A stretch of DNA of 64,000 nucleotides from Bacillus bingmayongensis (GCF_000299035.1 NZ_AKCS01000005.1:124001-188000); one strand, 5' to 3'. Positions 24,735-35,797 are shown, counted from the first letter of the stretch. Program-made: numbers and translations. The notes: generated from the letters alone by a model not told the origin.

Positions 24735-25173
24735 AGAGAGATTTAAATTTTTTATTCCCAGTTGCTTTATAAATAATATAATTCACACTATGGTACGTTA
24801 CACCAAATAAAAACAAAAACGATATAAATAAAATAAGAGTTATTAAACAACCTCCAATATCTCCATCAATATTTGCATCTGCATTTGAAAAATTCCAGTC
24901 CTTAACTTTGCTGATAATATACCCTAGAATATAGGATAACACAAAGCAAATTATAAAAGCCAAAGCAAGGTACACTGTAAATTCTCGATGCGATATTGAA
25001 TCCACTATGTAACAACCAAATGCCACAAATGCAAATAAAAAACTTAAAATAAATAATACTTTAAAGCATTTTTTGATGTTAACCCAACATTGAATTGAAA
25101 ATTCCCTAAACGTTCTCCGGTTATGTCGTTTCTTTTTACGTCTTTTCTTTTTATGGGGTTTCATTTCATCCAT
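24733..25173 (-). CDS. Membrane protein with polybasic N-terminus
   Basis: The protein of about 146 residues starts with an extremely basic stretch (KPHKKKRRKKKRHNRR) followed by three hydrophobic segments separated by a short acidic loop (NADANIDGDIGG). The start is uncertain: TTG at 25179, ATG at 25173 and ATG at 25164 all lack a strong site. I do not recognise the family. The basic head could bind nucleic acid or lipid head groups. Confidence 0.5.
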   Translation of the reverse strand: MDEMKPHKKKRRKKKRHNRRTFREFSIQCWVNIKKCFKVLFILSFLFAFVAFGCYIVDSISHREFTVYLALAFIICFVLSYILGYIISKVKDWNFSNADANIDGDIGGCLITLILFISFLFLFGVTYHSVNYIIYKATGNKKFKSL

Positions 25174-25320
25174 CCACAATCATTTTTTCTACTATTATAT
25201 CTTTAAATAAGAACAATAGATATCCTTAATATTCCATATAATAAAATTTTAAATTTACTAGCAAGGGAATACAACACTTTATATAGAACTGTATACTGGA
25301 AATCTACTAAGGAGGTTTAT

Positions 25321-25632
25321 ATGAAAAAAGTAACTGTAACTTACGTATTACTTTATGATGAGCTTCGAGAAAAAGTATTGATGGTGAAAAATACAGGAGC
25401 AAATGTTTCTTATTTTACTTTACCAGGCGGCGCAGTTGAGGTTGGTGAAACGTTAGAAGAAGCAGCAATTCGCGAAGTAAAAGAAGAAACAGGGTTAGAT
25501 ATAGAGGTAGAAGGAATTTTCTCAATAAGTGAAGCATTTTTTGAAGAAAAAGGGCACCATGCTATTTTTATTAACTTTGTTGGGAAAATTACAGGTGGAG
25601 AAATACATATATCAAGACCCGAAGAAATCTAG
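25321..25632 (+). CDS. Nudix hydrolase, probably truncated
   Basis: The 103-residue product has an intact Nudix box GGAVEVGETLEEAAIREV then KEETGL and a good GGAGG start. It ends right after HISRPEEI, where related proteins continue for 30-50 residues with another strand and helix. No continuation is found in the other frames, so the C-terminus was probably lost by deletion. Activity is doubtful. Confidence 0.7.
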   Translation: MKKVTVTYVLLYDELREKVLMVKNTGANVSYFTLPGGAVEVGETLEEAAIREVKEETGLDIEVEGIFSISEAFFEEKGHHAIFINFVGKITGGEIHISRPEEI

Positions 25633-25790
25633 GAGTAAAAAAATAAAGCAGACTTGCTAGATACTTTTAAACTTCATTTTCATCAAACTCTTACAAATTT
25701 GTAATATTTATGTCACCTTCTTGAATGGTACCCCAAAATACTTCTTTTATATACTTAAAATAAATTTACTAAAAGAGAGAGGAAAAGAAA

Positions 25791-25886
25791 ATGCACGAAG
25801 TAATTGGGGAAGTAGTTGTTGGTCTTTGTGAATTCGTTTTTGAGGTTTTTGCTTATGGAGATGCAGATGAAGAGGAAAAGGAGTAA
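25791..25886 (+). CDS. Small protein, 31 aa
   Basis: AGAGAGGAAAAG precedes MHEVIGEVVVGLCEFVFEVF, followed by an acidic tail (DADEEEKE). It is amphipathic or weakly hydrophobic, and could be a membrane-surface peptide. A strong terminator lies about 75 bases downstream. The family is unknown. Confidence 0.45.
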   Translation: MHEVIGEVVVGLCEFVFEVFAYGDADEEEKE

Positions 25887-25961
25887 TTCCATCTGAATTG
25901 ATTGATTCATAAGATTATTAGATATCTATATACAGCATCTTTTCTTGTTCATCTTCAGATA

Positions 25962-25997
25962 AAAAAGCGCACCATCTATTTTATTGGTGCGCTTTTT
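25962..25997. terminator. Bidirectional terminator
   Basis: AAAAAGCGCACC / GGTGCGCTTTTT between the 31-aa gene and the convergent erythromycin-esterase-family gene. Confidence 0.8.
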
Positions 25998-26000
25998 GCT

Positions 26001-27332
26001 TTATTTAATTCGCGAAGGACTAATATGCTCTAACCAGAGTATACCATCATAATGTTGATTAGGAATCATATATTCAGGCCATATTCCCCAATATTGTCCT
26101 ATAATCTGTGAGTACATCCAGGACGTTTCAGGACGATTCTTCTCATCTTTTAAATTTACAAATACTTGCGGATGTTGAGCGGATCTCAAAATTTCTTCAA
26201 TACTATTTGCCTGATGTTTATCAATTACATATTCAATCTTATCGTTCTGGTCATTTAAACTACTTCCACTATATGCATATAACCCTACGGAATACATTTG
26301 ATCTTTCAAGTACTTCGGTAAAACATCGATCATATTAGGATATTTTTTGGTGTACGGAAAACCCATAATCATTTTAGAATTCTGTTTTCTTATGTGGTAA
26401 TTATGCCCCCATACAATTATTTTTTTATTCTTAAACTGCATTTCACTTAACCATGCTAAATTTTGTCCCATTTTTTGATCACGAGAATAAAATGTATAAT
26501 CCATACCAGGTTTTTCTTTCACCTCATATGAAATATGTGTTTTGAGTGTATCAATTCGAATATTAATTGTTTTTTCTAGAAGGTTTACATCATAGGATTC
26601 ATTAGAAACTACTTGTTGTAATTCATTCTTATGTTGTTGGATAAATTCTTTTACTCTTTCATATTTACTTAAAAGAGGTTTCTGCATTGTTTGGAACTCT
26701 TCATAAGAAGAGACAGAACGATATTTCACAATTTCTTTTTCTGCTTCTACGAGTAGTTTCCCTATTTCAGGATCCAATTTACTAATCCATTCATTTGCAA
26801 ATGTTGCAAAAGTAGCAGTTGAAGCATTCCACGGGATATTTATATCGAATCCCGTTAAAATAAGGGGCGTTCCTTTTTCTTTCTGTTCTTTTATATATTG
26901 AAATAATTCTTCTAGATCTTCTGTATGCCATACTCCATAAATAGCTTTCTTCATTGCTTGCTCAGCTGTTAAATCATCTATGTTTTGATATACAGCATTC
27001 GCTTCTGCAAAGCCTGATTCAAACGCAATCACATCATATCCCATTTCTTCATGTAAATATTTAATCATCCGGACTTTTGATTGATTCATTTCGGTTGAAC
27101 CATGAGTAGATTCACCTAGTAAGACAATACGTTTGTCTTGTAAAGTTTGTTTTAAAAATGACAAATCCTCAGTAGTACTAGCAGTCGGTTCCTGTAATTT
27201 GACTGCATGTTCACCAACCCATTTCTGCCACTTTTGTTGATCTGCAGGCAGTTCTTCAGCAGATGCTACTGTCGAAAACGTTGTTAGTACAAATAAAGTA
27301 GTTACTAATCCTTTTTTCCATTTCGAAAACAC
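26001..27332 (-). CDS. Secreted erythromycin esterase family protein
   Basis: The 443-residue protein has a signal peptide (basic MFSKWKKG, hydrophobic core, cleavage after ASA at about residue 25). The mature part is an Ere/ChaN-like esterase domain: IVLLGESTHGSTEMNQ (about 69-84), FESGFAEAN, GVWHTEDLEEL, and WGHNYHIRK with the catalytic-type His. GTG is the start, seven bases after AGGAGG. Ere enzymes hydrolyse the macrolactone ring. B. cereus members (Bcr135/Bcr136) exist, but many relatives act on other substrates. It is monocistronic, and no leader ORF is visible upstream. Confidence 0.85.
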   Translation of the reverse strand: MFSKWKKGLVTTLFVLTTFSTVASAEELPADQQKWQKWVGEHAVKLQEPTASTTEDLSFLKQTLQDKRIVLLGESTHGSTEMNQSKVRMIKYLHEEMGYDVIAFESGFAEANAVYQNIDDLTAEQAMKKAIYGVWHTEDLEELFQYIKEQKEKGTPLILTGFDINIPWNASTATFATFANEWISKLDPEIGKLLVEAEKEIVKYRSVSSYEEFQTMQKPLLSKYERVKEFIQQHKNELQQVVSNESYDVNLLEKTINIRIDTLKTHISYEVKEKPGMDYTFYSRDQKMGQNLAWLSEMQFKNKKIIVWGHNYHIRKQNSKMIMGFPYTKKYPNMIDVLPKYLKDQMYSVGLYAYSGSSLNDQNDKIEYVIDKHQANSIEEILRSAQHPQVFVNLKDEKNRPETSWMYSQIIGQYWGIWPEYMIPNQHYDGILWLEHISPSRIK

Positions 27333-27586
27333 ACATACCCCTCCTAAATTTTTATAAACCTTATCGCATAAATCTAATCATCTATGATTCATTTAAACAA
27401 AATAGGAACAATTAAATTTATATATTTATACTAACGGGTGGAGTTTATACAAATCAAGAAGAAAAGGGCGATGATTCTATTTAATTTAAAAATTCTATAA
27501 ATTCAAAGGTGTAAAAAGAATCGTCGGAAGAGAACTCTAGGAAAAATGCTACATAGCTGCCACAAAACGATAGATAACAATAGATG

Positions 27587-27598
27587 GAACATTTGTTC
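27587..27598 (+). promoter_or_regulatory. Weak LexA-like dyad before the endonuclease gene
   Basis: GAACATTTGTTC keeps the GAAC-N4-GTTC core but matches the 14-base Bacillus consensus at only about 11 positions. It lies 65 bases upstream of the HTH-LAGLIDADG gene. Confidence 0.3.
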
Positions 27599-27647
27599 TT
27601 TTATATGATATAAAGGAAGGGGCGCAGCACTTAATTTATATCTTTGA

Positions 27648-28940
<1,293 letters not shown>

Positions 28941-29351
28941 TTAACGCTCTAATTTCACTCTCATTTTTTGCACAGATGGTGGACAAATCAAATTGTGTTC
29001 TAGAATCTTTTTATTAATCATTCGAACTAACTTAGCTGCTTCCTTTGAACTTATATTCTTCTCTTCTAGTTTTTCTTTTAAATGATCAATTTCCCTTGAA
29101 AGCTCAATCCACCTAGGTAAAACACGATTATCTTTCAATGTTTTATAAAGTTGTTTTTCAGGATTATACGAAAGGCTTTTATCAATATTAAGTGGTTTGC
29201 CTTTTCCAGGTAGGTCATCAAAATCTCCTGATTTTTCTGCTCGCTTAACGATAGAACTAATATGATCTTCATACGTGAAATCCCAAACCGTCTCATCCTT
29301 TACTAAAATCTCCTGATTTTTTAACTCTTTATCTAAATCTTTTTGATCCAT
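28941..29351 (-). CDS. DnaJ-related DUF1992 protein
   Basis: The 136-residue protein has the DUF1992 core SGDFDDLPGKGKPLNID and YKTLKDNRVLPRWIELSREI (about residues 40-90), found in DNAJC28-like proteins, but no J domain. GAGGAGG precedes the ATG at 29351. It follows the Fes-like esterase with only 21 bases between them, so the two are probably co-transcribed. The function is unknown. Confidence 0.82.
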   Translation of the reverse strand: MDQKDLDKELKNQEILVKDETVWDFTYEDHISSIVKRAEKSGDFDDLPGKGKPLNIDKSLSYNPEKQLYKTLKDNRVLPRWIELSREIDHLKEKLEEKNISSKEAAKLVRMINKKILEHNLICPPSVQKMRVKLER

Positions 29352-29372
29352 ATTTTTCCTCCTCATTTCTTT

Positions 29373-30566
29373 TTAAGATAGCGCTCTTGAATTATTTAAT
29401 GCTAATAAACCCTCAGCAAGTTGTTCTCGCCACCAGATTTCGTCATGACCGCCTTGGAATTCACTATAGGTAATTTGATATTCTTTTTCTTTAAGTGTCT
29501 TATATAAGCTTCTATTAGCTTTTAAAAGCGGTTCATTCTCAAGGGTGCCAGCTGCCATATACATACGAAGTCGTAACGTATTATTCATTGATAAAAATTC
29601 TTTCTCAACCCAAGGAAGATTTTCTTCATACCCGTCTTTTTTCCAATGTACAGAACCTGACAATGACAGCACATTTCCGAAAATATGAGGATTCTGAAGT
29701 ACTGCATAAAACGCTGCTAGACCACCGAGGCTTAAGCCAGCAATTGTTATATGCGATGGATCCTTGTGTACATGATATTTCGTTTGAATCCAAGGAAGTA
29801 GCTCTTCTGTTAAAAATGAGTTCATTTTGTAGTTGTAGGTAAGCTCATTCAATCGATCTACATGATCAATCCCAACAACAATACACGAAGGAATCTTTTG
29901 TGTATGAATGAAATAATCAAGTGTTGCTGGTGCTGAAAGATTTTGCATAAATGAGTTTCCATCGAATGTGATGATAAGTTCTTGAAGGCTGGATGTAAGA
30001 GAATAATCATGAGGTGTGTAAATATATAACTTTCGTGTATTACCTAAAATAAAGCTGTAAAAAGAATATGTTTCAACTTCTCCCTGAGGATTATAATTTT
30101 TAGGAAATCTTTTATCGTACGACATTTCTATTCCTATCTCTAAAACAGCTGCTCTATCTGTTCCTTCTCCAAATATATTACTGTTAAATGGATCTAACTG
30201 ATATTGTTCACTACGCGCTACCCAATTGTGTTCAAAATAATCATTAACTGAAAAGTGATAGGTAGAAATAAACTTTTCATTCGTTCGAAACGTTTTGTAC
30301 CATAAATTCGTGTCTGAAAGTCGTTCTAGTTGATTAGAATTAAGGTCCCAACCAGGGTAACTACCAAACACATATACATTTTCTGTTTCTTTATCCCCTA
30401 ACCATATGTAAGTAATAAGATGATACTGATCATTCATTGGACAAGATTCTATAAGTGGCGTCTCATTTGCTTTGATTTTATCTAAAAATGTATGAAAAGC
30501 TTGTGTATCTCCATTACTTAATTGACCTGTAAGTTCTGCTATCTTAGGGCTTAGTATTGATTTCAT
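29373..30566 (-). CDS. Enterochelin esterase-like (Fes-type) hydrolase
   Basis: The 397-residue protein has an N-terminal immunoglobulin-like Fes domain (YIWLGDKETENVYVFGSYPG) and a C-terminal esterase domain with ITIAGLSLGGLAAFYA (nucleophile Ser about 284), AAGTLENEP and GGHDEIWWREQL (His). Fes enzymes hydrolyse catecholate trilactone siderophores inside the cell. Bacillus uses BesA for bacillibactin, so this could be an esterase for a foreign siderophore or an unrelated ester. No Fur box is evident. GGGGGGAAGAGG precedes the ATG. Confidence 0.8.
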   Translation of the reverse strand: MKSILSPKIAELTGQLSNGDTQAFHTFLDKIKANETPLIESCPMNDQYHLITYIWLGDKETENVYVFGSYPGWDLNSNQLERLSDTNLWYKTFRTNEKFISTYHFSVNDYFEHNWVARSEQYQLDPFNSNIFGEGTDRAAVLEIGIEMSYDKRFPKNYNPQGEVETYSFYSFILGNTRKLYIYTPHDYSLTSSLQELIITFDGNSFMQNLSAPATLDYFIHTQKIPSCIVVGIDHVDRLNELTYNYKMNSFLTEELLPWIQTKYHVHKDPSHITIAGLSLGGLAAFYAVLQNPHIFGNVLSLSGSVHWKKDGYEENLPWVEKEFLSMNNTLRLRMYMAAGTLENEPLLKANRSLYKTLKEKEYQITYSEFQGGHDEIWWREQLAEGLLALNNSRALS

Positions 30567-30660
30567 TCCTCTTCCCCCCTTTACGTATTACATTACTTCT
30601 TCTTTCTTAATAAATAAATTCCTATATAAATAAGGTACTAATGTTGTATATTTTATGAAC

Positions 30661-30697
30661 AGAAAAAACACACAATCAATATAATCTGTGTGTTTCC
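30661..30697 (-). terminator. Terminator after the YxiJ-like gene
   Basis: AAACACACAG / TTGTGTGTTTTTT on the minus strand. Confidence 0.6.
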
Positions 30698-30701
30698 ATT
30701 C

Positions 30702-31073
30702 TTACTCAGCAAGGTAGTAAAGTAATAATTTACGTGCTTTCTCATAATACATATAGTCTCTATAGAATAATAGGTAATTTTCAATATGTTTCTCTAGAAA
30801 ACAAAATTGCTTAAATCGCTCAAAAAATGATACGCGAAGTAACTGAATTTGATGCAACGGAATTTTTTCTATCTTTCCATTTAGGACATAACTTAAAGTT
30901 CCTGCAATATTCATCCAGTAGATATTAAGGTCAGCACTTAAACAATCAGATTCATCAAATTTTTCTTTGAAATCTTTACGCATTTTACGTACATCACGAT
31001 ATGGAAATGGCTGATGTAAAGAATCATGTAGTTTCTGTAACTCTTCAAAAATTACTTTTTTTCCTAGTATCAA
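30702..31073 (-). CDS. YxiJ-like family protein
   Basis: The 123-residue helical protein contains LHDSLHQPFPYRDVRKM, ADLNIYWMNIAGTLSYVL and KARKLLLYYL, the landmarks of the YxiJ-like family. In B. subtilis YxiJ lies in an LXG-toxin region and may be an immunity-type protein. Here it follows a patatin gene by 19 bases with no LXG toxin nearby. The start is TTG after GGGGTGA. The immunity idea is inference only. Confidence 0.65.
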   Translation of the reverse strand: MILGKKVIFEELQKLHDSLHQPFPYRDVRKMRKDFKEKFDESDCLSADLNIYWMNIAGTLSYVLNGKIEKIPLHQIQLLRVSFFERFKQFCFLEKHIENYLLFYRDYMYYEKARKLLLYYLAE

Positions 31074-31092
31074 CTGTTCACCCCTATAGTTA

Positions 31093-31944
31093 TCATTTCT
31101 CTATCCATTCTAATAACCGCTCATACTGATTCTTGGCATCCTGATATCCAAGATTATATAAATTAACAAGCTTATCTTTATTTCTTTCAATCCCACTTAC
31201 AGGAAGCTGCATACTTGGTTGAATTACAAAAAAGTTTTCTTTTTGTTCATCTGAAGACATATAAGAAACGGTTTCATTATAAAACCGATAATGCTCTACT
31301 AAAAGCTCAGCTACTTTCGGATATCGTCTATATAAATATTTTGCCATCGGTGAAAACTTATTACGTTTTTTCTCATATCCTTCTGGCTTTGTCATAATAA
31401 CAATGTTCTTTTGAAATCCATCTTTTTGTGCTTTTCGAATAGGAATAGGATCAATGATTCCCCCGTCTAAAAGTTTTTTACCATCATAGTCCACAGCCGG
31501 AGCAATAAATGGTACAGAACTTGATGCACGAATGATTTTTAATATATCATCCCCGTGCTCTTGCTTATTATAATAGACAGCTTGTCCTGTCTCACAATCA
31601 GTTGTGCCAATTACAAACTGCTCATTTGTATTTAAAAAAGTTTGAAAATCAAACGGTACAATTTTATTAGGCACTTCATCAAAGAGAAAGTCCATACCAA
31701 ACAATTCCCGTTTTCGTATTAAGTTTCGATAAGATATGTAACGATAATCAGACACTAATTCTGTATTTACTTTTTTATTTCTCCCTTTTTGGCGAGATAG
31801 GTACGTTGCGCCCATACATGCTCCAGCCGATACTCCAACTACATATGGAAAAAATAAATCATTCTCCATAAAGTATTCAAGTACTCCCGCCGAATATAAC
31901 CCTTTCATGCCTCCGCCTTCTAATACTAAACCGATGTTTTTCAT
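31093..31944 (-). CDS. Patatin-like phospholipase
   Basis: The 283-residue protein has all patatin motifs: LEGGGMKGLYSAGVLEYF (oxyanion hole, residues 8-25), GVSAGACMG (nucleophile Ser about 40) and LLDGGIIDPIP (catalytic Asp about 155). It hydrolyses phospholipid or lipid esters with a Ser-Asp dyad. There is no signal peptide. It resembles the YjjU group. GAGGGAG precedes the ATG. The YxiJ-like gene follows at 19 bases, suggesting a two-gene unit. Confidence 0.9.
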   Translation of the reverse strand: MKNIGLVLEGGGMKGLYSAGVLEYFMENDLFFPYVVGVSAGACMGATYLSRQKGRNKKVNTELVSDYRYISYRNLIRKRELFGMDFLFDEVPNKIVPFDFQTFLNTNEQFVIGTTDCETGQAVYYNKQEHGDDILKIIRASSSVPFIAPAVDYDGKKLLDGGIIDPIPIRKAQKDGFQKNIVIMTKPEGYEKKRNKFSPMAKYLYRRYPKVAELLVEHYRFYNETVSYMSSDEQKENFFVIQPSMQLPVSGIERNKDKLVNLYNLGYQDAKNQYERLLEWIEK

Positions 31945-32132
31945 GTATACTCCCTCTGCACTTGTTTCTTGATTTTATTAATTATATTTTAGCATAAGAT
32001 ATTATGATGAAGTGTTAATAAAATCATTGCATTTGCTTTAAAAAGCTCTTACTGCATTGTAAGAATCTCTTAGTCTATAACGTGATACAATAAAAGAAAC
32101 TCATTCCATAGATCATAAAGGAGGAATTTCAT

Positions 32133-32510
32133 ATGGGTTTATTCAGTGGTATTTTAGGAAATGCATCTGATACAAATACAGAAAATGTCGAGCGTGACTT
32201 ACAAAGGATTATGCTTGATCATGAACAAATTGAGTATGCATATAAATTGATTCGAGACTTAATTGTATTTACAAATCGACGAATGATTTTAGTAGATAAA
32301 CAAGGTGTAACTGGTAAGAAAACAGAATATCATTCTATTCCATATAAAAGCATTACACAATTTAGCATCGAAACAGCAGGTCATTTTGATTTAGATGCAG
32401 AACTTAAAATTTGGGTATCTAGTATGCACGAACCGATTACAAAAGAATTTAAAGATGATGATAGTATTTTAAGTGTCCAAAAAGCATTAGTAAAATATAC
32501 AACAAAATAA
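32133..32510 (+). CDS. PH domain-containing protein (bPH type)
   Basis: The 125-residue protein is a single bacterial PH domain: LIRDLIVFTNRRMILVDKQG (about residues 40-59) and YHSIPYKSITQFSIETAGHF are characteristic, followed by strands and a C-terminal helix. AAAGGAGG precedes the ATG. The role is unknown in Bacillus. Confidence 0.82.
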   Translation: MGLFSGILGNASDTNTENVERDLQRIMLDHEQIEYAYKLIRDLIVFTNRRMILVDKQGVTGKKTEYHSIPYKSITQFSIETAGHFDLDAELKIWVSSMHEPITKEFKDDDSILSVQKALVKYTTK

Positions 32511-32686
32511 TAACTTGTATTTTTATGCAAAATTAAAAGTATTAACCCCGTATTTTTTGGAACAACATGCATTATTTTCTTTTAAAAATACAAAAACATT
32601 TTACTTTATTGTATTTTATAGGACCAAAATAAAGGGATATACGATACAGATTTACTCTGTTTTATCTATCCCTTTAAAAACTATTT

Positions 32687-33160
32687 TTATAATGCCTTCT
32701 GATAATAAACAAGTGTTGTATTATCATTCAACTTCTTTTTTAACCCCGTCTTAATGTAACCTATTTTTTCATATAGATAACAATTACGTTCTTCTTCTAA
32801 AATTGTAGCCAATTCCCAACTAGTTGCTTGTGGAAACATCTTCTCTATTAAAACGAGTACTTTTTGAGCTATCCCTTTCCCTTGATAATTAGGCAGAATA
32901 AACATAGGACTTATCCAGAATTGCGTCGTCTTTTCTTTCCAAAATACACAAATAGCTCCCACGAGAATATTATCAACTAATATTTTATATAATCCACCGG
33001 TAGGATTGTTTATTCTTGCAATTACTTTCTCAATCGTTTCATTAGCAGGATTCGTTTTATAGTCCTTATATTTTTCTAATAACGGCATAAATGCCTCTAC
33101 TTGAATATTAAAAATAGATTCTGCATCAAAATCTATCGCTCTTTCTAGTGTTATTTCCAT
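32687..33160 (-). CDS. GNAT family N-acetyltransferase
   Basis: The 157-residue protein has the acetyl-CoA loop LPNYQGKGIAQKVLVLIEKM (about residues 88-107) and a C-terminal YLYEKIGYIKTG. It lies seven bases after bstA in a likely three-gene minus-strand unit. The substrate is unknown. Confidence 0.82.
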   Translation of the reverse strand: MEITLERAIDFDAESIFNIQVEAFMPLLEKYKDYKTNPANETIEKVIARINNPTGGLYKILVDNILVGAICVFWKEKTTQFWISPMFILPNYQGKGIAQKVLVLIEKMFPQATSWELATILEEERNCYLYEKIGYIKTGLKKKLNDNTTLVYYQKAL

Positions 33161-33167
33161 AACAATT

Positions 33168-33689
33168 TTACCACCCTAATCGTTCCCGCAAAGAAGTAAT
33201 ATGTGCAGTATGATGACGACCGTGCCACGCATATAATCCGATTGCCACATTAAGTCTTGTTTCACCTGATTCTGGGTGATTAAAAGTTTTCTCAAGATCT
33301 GCCTGTTCTAAAGAGTTTAATAAATTTATCCATCTTTTATGTAGTGAATCTAATAATACAAGGGAAACGTCTACAGGTAATTTTGAATCAGGGAGCTCTG
33401 CCCATTTCTCCTCCATATACGGTTTAATTGTCGGGTTATTTTCTGTAAGTGCTAATTTAAAACGAATATAACTGTTCATATGACTATCAACAACATGATG
33501 AACAACTTGCCTTACTGTCCATCCGCCAGTTCGATATGGTGTATCTAACTGCTCTTTATCTAAATCTTTAATTGCCTTTGTTAGTTCTGTAGGGAGATTT
33601 TTAATTTCTTGAATCCACTTTTCTACCATTTCCTCCGTAACATTTCCTTCATGAGTAAACTTCCCAATTGGATAACGTAAGTCCTTCAT
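33168..33689 (-). CDS. bstA: Bacillithiol transferase BstA (YfiT), DinB family
   Basis: The 173-residue protein matches B. subtilis YfiT: LRYPIGKF at the start, [34 protein letters not shown], and [10 protein letters not shown] near the end. The histidines in HHV and in WHGRHH form the metal site. The enzyme conjugates bacillithiol to electrophiles in detoxification. The ATG at 33689 follows AAGGGG; the longer frame to 33746 overlaps the upstream GNAT gene. Confidence 0.88.
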   Translation of the reverse strand: MKDLRYPIGKFTHEGNVTEEMVEKWIQEIKNLPTELTKAIKDLDKEQLDTPYRTGGWTVRQVVHHVVDSHMNSYIRFKLALTENNPTIKPYMEEKWAELPDSKLPVDVSLVLLDSLHKRWINLLNSLEQADLEKTFNHPESGETRLNVAIGLYAWHGRHHTAHITSLRERLGW

Positions 33690-33724
33690 TATAGTGTTCC
33701 CCTTTTGTTTTAAAATTTCTTTTA

Positions 33725-34243
33725 TCATATTGTAGTATGTTTCCAAACGTAATGAATGAAATTAATCTTTTGACCATTTAGCTCTAAAACTGTTTTATCA
33801 ATTGCGGCACCTGAAAAACCGCTTTTTTCTAATACGATTTGTGAAGCAATGTTATTATTGGTTGTCTTTGCATGAATTTCAGTAATTTGATTGTTTACTG
33901 CTTGATTTAGAAGTAATTGAATGGCCTTAGTTGCAATTCCTTTTCCAATAAAAGCTTCTCCTACACGATAACCAAGATATCCCAATTGTTTATCTTTCTC
34001 TATATCTACTAAGTTTATTCGACCAACAATGGTCTTTTCCATATTCCGTATGAGATAGAAGGAGGAAATGCCTTCTTTTTGTTCCTTTAACAATGTCTCG
34101 TGTTTGCACTGAAACGTCTCATACACATAGTAATCATCACCACGACTTGGTACCGTCTTTTCAAAAAAGGTTCTGTTATAACACTCAAAAGCAAACAACT
34201 CTTCCGCATCTTGTTCCTTTAATTTTTCTATGTATATTTCCAT
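33725..34243 (-). CDS. GNAT acetyltransferase, RimJ/RimL type
   Basis: The 172-residue protein has [20 protein letters not shown] (about residues 92-111) and [13 protein letters not shown], typical of RimJ/RimL-like enzymes that acetylate protein N-termini or small amines. It is the first gene of a probable operon with bstA and a second GNAT. AAGGAATGAG precedes the ATG. Confidence 0.82.
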   Translation of the reverse strand: MEIYIEKLKEQDAEELFAFECYNRTFFEKTVPSRGDDYYVYETFQCKHETLLKEQKEGISSFYLIRNMEKTIVGRINLVDIEKDKQLGYLGYRVGEAFIGKGIATKAIQLLLNQAVNNQITEIHAKTTNNNIASQIVLEKSGFSGAAIDKTVLELNGQKINFIHYVWKHTTI

Positions 34244-34268
34244 TCATGACTCATTCCTTTTTGATCAA

Positions 34269-34301
34269 TTAACTATTATAAATTCGACATTTAATAGTTA
34301 A
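34269..34301. repeat. Inverted repeat between FAD oxidoreductase and GNAT genes
   Basis: TTAACTATTA (34269-34278) and TAATAGTTAA (34292-34301) are perfect 10-base arms around a 13-base centre. It could be an operator for the GNAT/bstA unit or a weak terminator. Confidence 0.45.
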
Positions 34302-34333
34302 CTTCCTTCTGCTTGTAGTAGGATTAACCTCCT

Positions 34334-35656
34334 CTATTTCTGTCGAGCCGTAAGAATAGCAAACCATACCTTAGGATGAAAAAGATGTAGAGGACTACGA
34401 ATAAGGTTCATTACCCGAACCAAACGAATATAAATGTCTGTATTACTTGCGGAAAGTTGATATATTTTTTTCGTATACCATTGTTGAAATGGTTGTATAA
34501 AAGTTTTTTTTCCTTTTATCTTGGGATGGCGAAATGCTTCTGTTGTTACCATTTCCCAAGGAGTTGCAATAATCTTAGAAATACGCTTATAAAATTCTCG
34601 AGTAAAACCATTATGTAGCGATGTTGTTTTCATTAAACTCATTTGTAGCTCTACAGCTTCCATAGCAGCGACAGAAATTCCTTGTCCAAAAACTGGATCA
34701 AAGCGACAGTGAGCATCTCCAATTACTAAAAATCCTTCTGGCATATTTTTCACTAAATCAAATCGCCGACGTACTTGATAAGGAATCTTATGTATTTTTA
34801 TATCTGTAATCGGTTCTGCTTGTTCAAGAAAATGAATGACATCTGGTGCAGGTAACTTATGAGCAAATGCAAGGAATTCTTCATCTGTTTTTGGTGCATT
34901 CTCATTGGCGTATCCGCTAAAAGTCACGAAATATCGATTGTCTTCAATAGTTTGAATAAAGGCACCATAAGGATTTTCAGGAAAGCTAGGAGAAATAAGT
35001 AAATTGCACCAATCAGGGCGTTCATTCTGTTTTAGACGGAATACCCTAGTCGCGTAAAATAATTGAATCCATACTTTTTCTTCTTTTACTTCTATTCCAT
35101 GTATTTCTAACCACTCTATATTTTTCGAACCAAATCCACTTGCATCCACAACTAGATCTGCTTGGAAATTTTCTTTGTTTCCTGTTTTCATGCACCGTAC
35201 TTTTACTCCAGAGATTTTGTTATGCTGTCGATCTACTATTAATTGTTCAACCATTGTTTCATACTTTGTTGTAATATTAGTTACTTGACTCATTCTTTGT
35301 TGTATATGCCACTCAAGCATAGGACGACTTTGTTGAACCGCATTCAAATCCCCAATAAATGGTTGTTTCCATAAACCAAAATGATGCCATTTCAAATCTC
35401 CCGTAAAATTATTTACAATGCCACCATCTTCTTTTAATTGGGTCGTAATTGCAGGAAATAATTTCTCAATTGCTACTTCACCACCCTTTAATAACACATG
35501 CGGATGATGACTTTGAGGTACTCTTTTTCGAGGGCTTTTTTCACGCCATTCTTCGCCTGCTTCTAAAATAATTACTTCTTGAAAAAAATCAGATAAAGCT
35601 TTTGCTGCTAGTTTTCCAGCTATACTACCACCAATAACTATTGCTTTTTCTAACAT
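34334..35656 (-). CDS. FAD-dependent oxidoreductase/monooxygenase
   Basis: The 440-residue protein opens with the dinucleotide-binding fold AIVIGGSIAGKLAAKALSDF followed by an acidic strand end (LEAGEEW). It later has GDAHCRFDPVFGQGISVAAM, which contacts FAD in squalene-epoxidase and tryptophan-halogenase-like flavoproteins. It is probably a hydroxylase, epoxidase or halogenase-like enzyme acting on a hydrophobic compound. GGGAGG precedes the ATG. It is a single gene; no biosynthetic cluster is adjacent. Confidence 0.78.
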   Translation of the reverse strand: MLEKAIVIGGSIAGKLAAKALSDFFQEVIILEAGEEWREKSPRKRVPQSHHPHVLLKGGEVAIEKLFPAITTQLKEDGGIVNNFTGDLKWHHFGLWKQPFIGDLNAVQQSRPMLEWHIQQRMSQVTNITTKYETMVEQLIVDRQHNKISGVKVRCMKTGNKENFQADLVVDASGFGSKNIEWLEIHGIEVKEEKVWIQLFYATRVFRLKQNERPDWCNLLISPSFPENPYGAFIQTIEDNRYFVTFSGYANENAPKTDEEFLAFAHKLPAPDVIHFLEQAEPITDIKIHKIPYQVRRRFDLVKNMPEGFLVIGDAHCRFDPVFGQGISVAAMEAVELQMSLMKTTSLHNGFTREFYKRISKIIATPWEMVTTEAFRHPKIKGKKTFIQPFQQWYTKKIYQLSASNTDIYIRLVRVMNLIRSPLHLFHPKVWFAILTARQK

Positions 35657-35757
35657 TTTTTACCTCCCGAAAGATATTTCCGCTACTTTCATGATGCGAA
35701 AATATGATTTTTTATTTTCCTTTGTATTCTCCTGGCATATTAATAGAATCATAAAAT

Positions 35758-35797
35758 AAAAAATCCTGCTATAAAATTTCACAGCAGGATTTTTTTA
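35758..35797. terminator. Hairpin terminator
   Basis: AAATCCTGCT / AGCAGGATTT with T-runs on both strands, between uppP and the FAD oxidoreductase gene. Confidence 0.65.
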
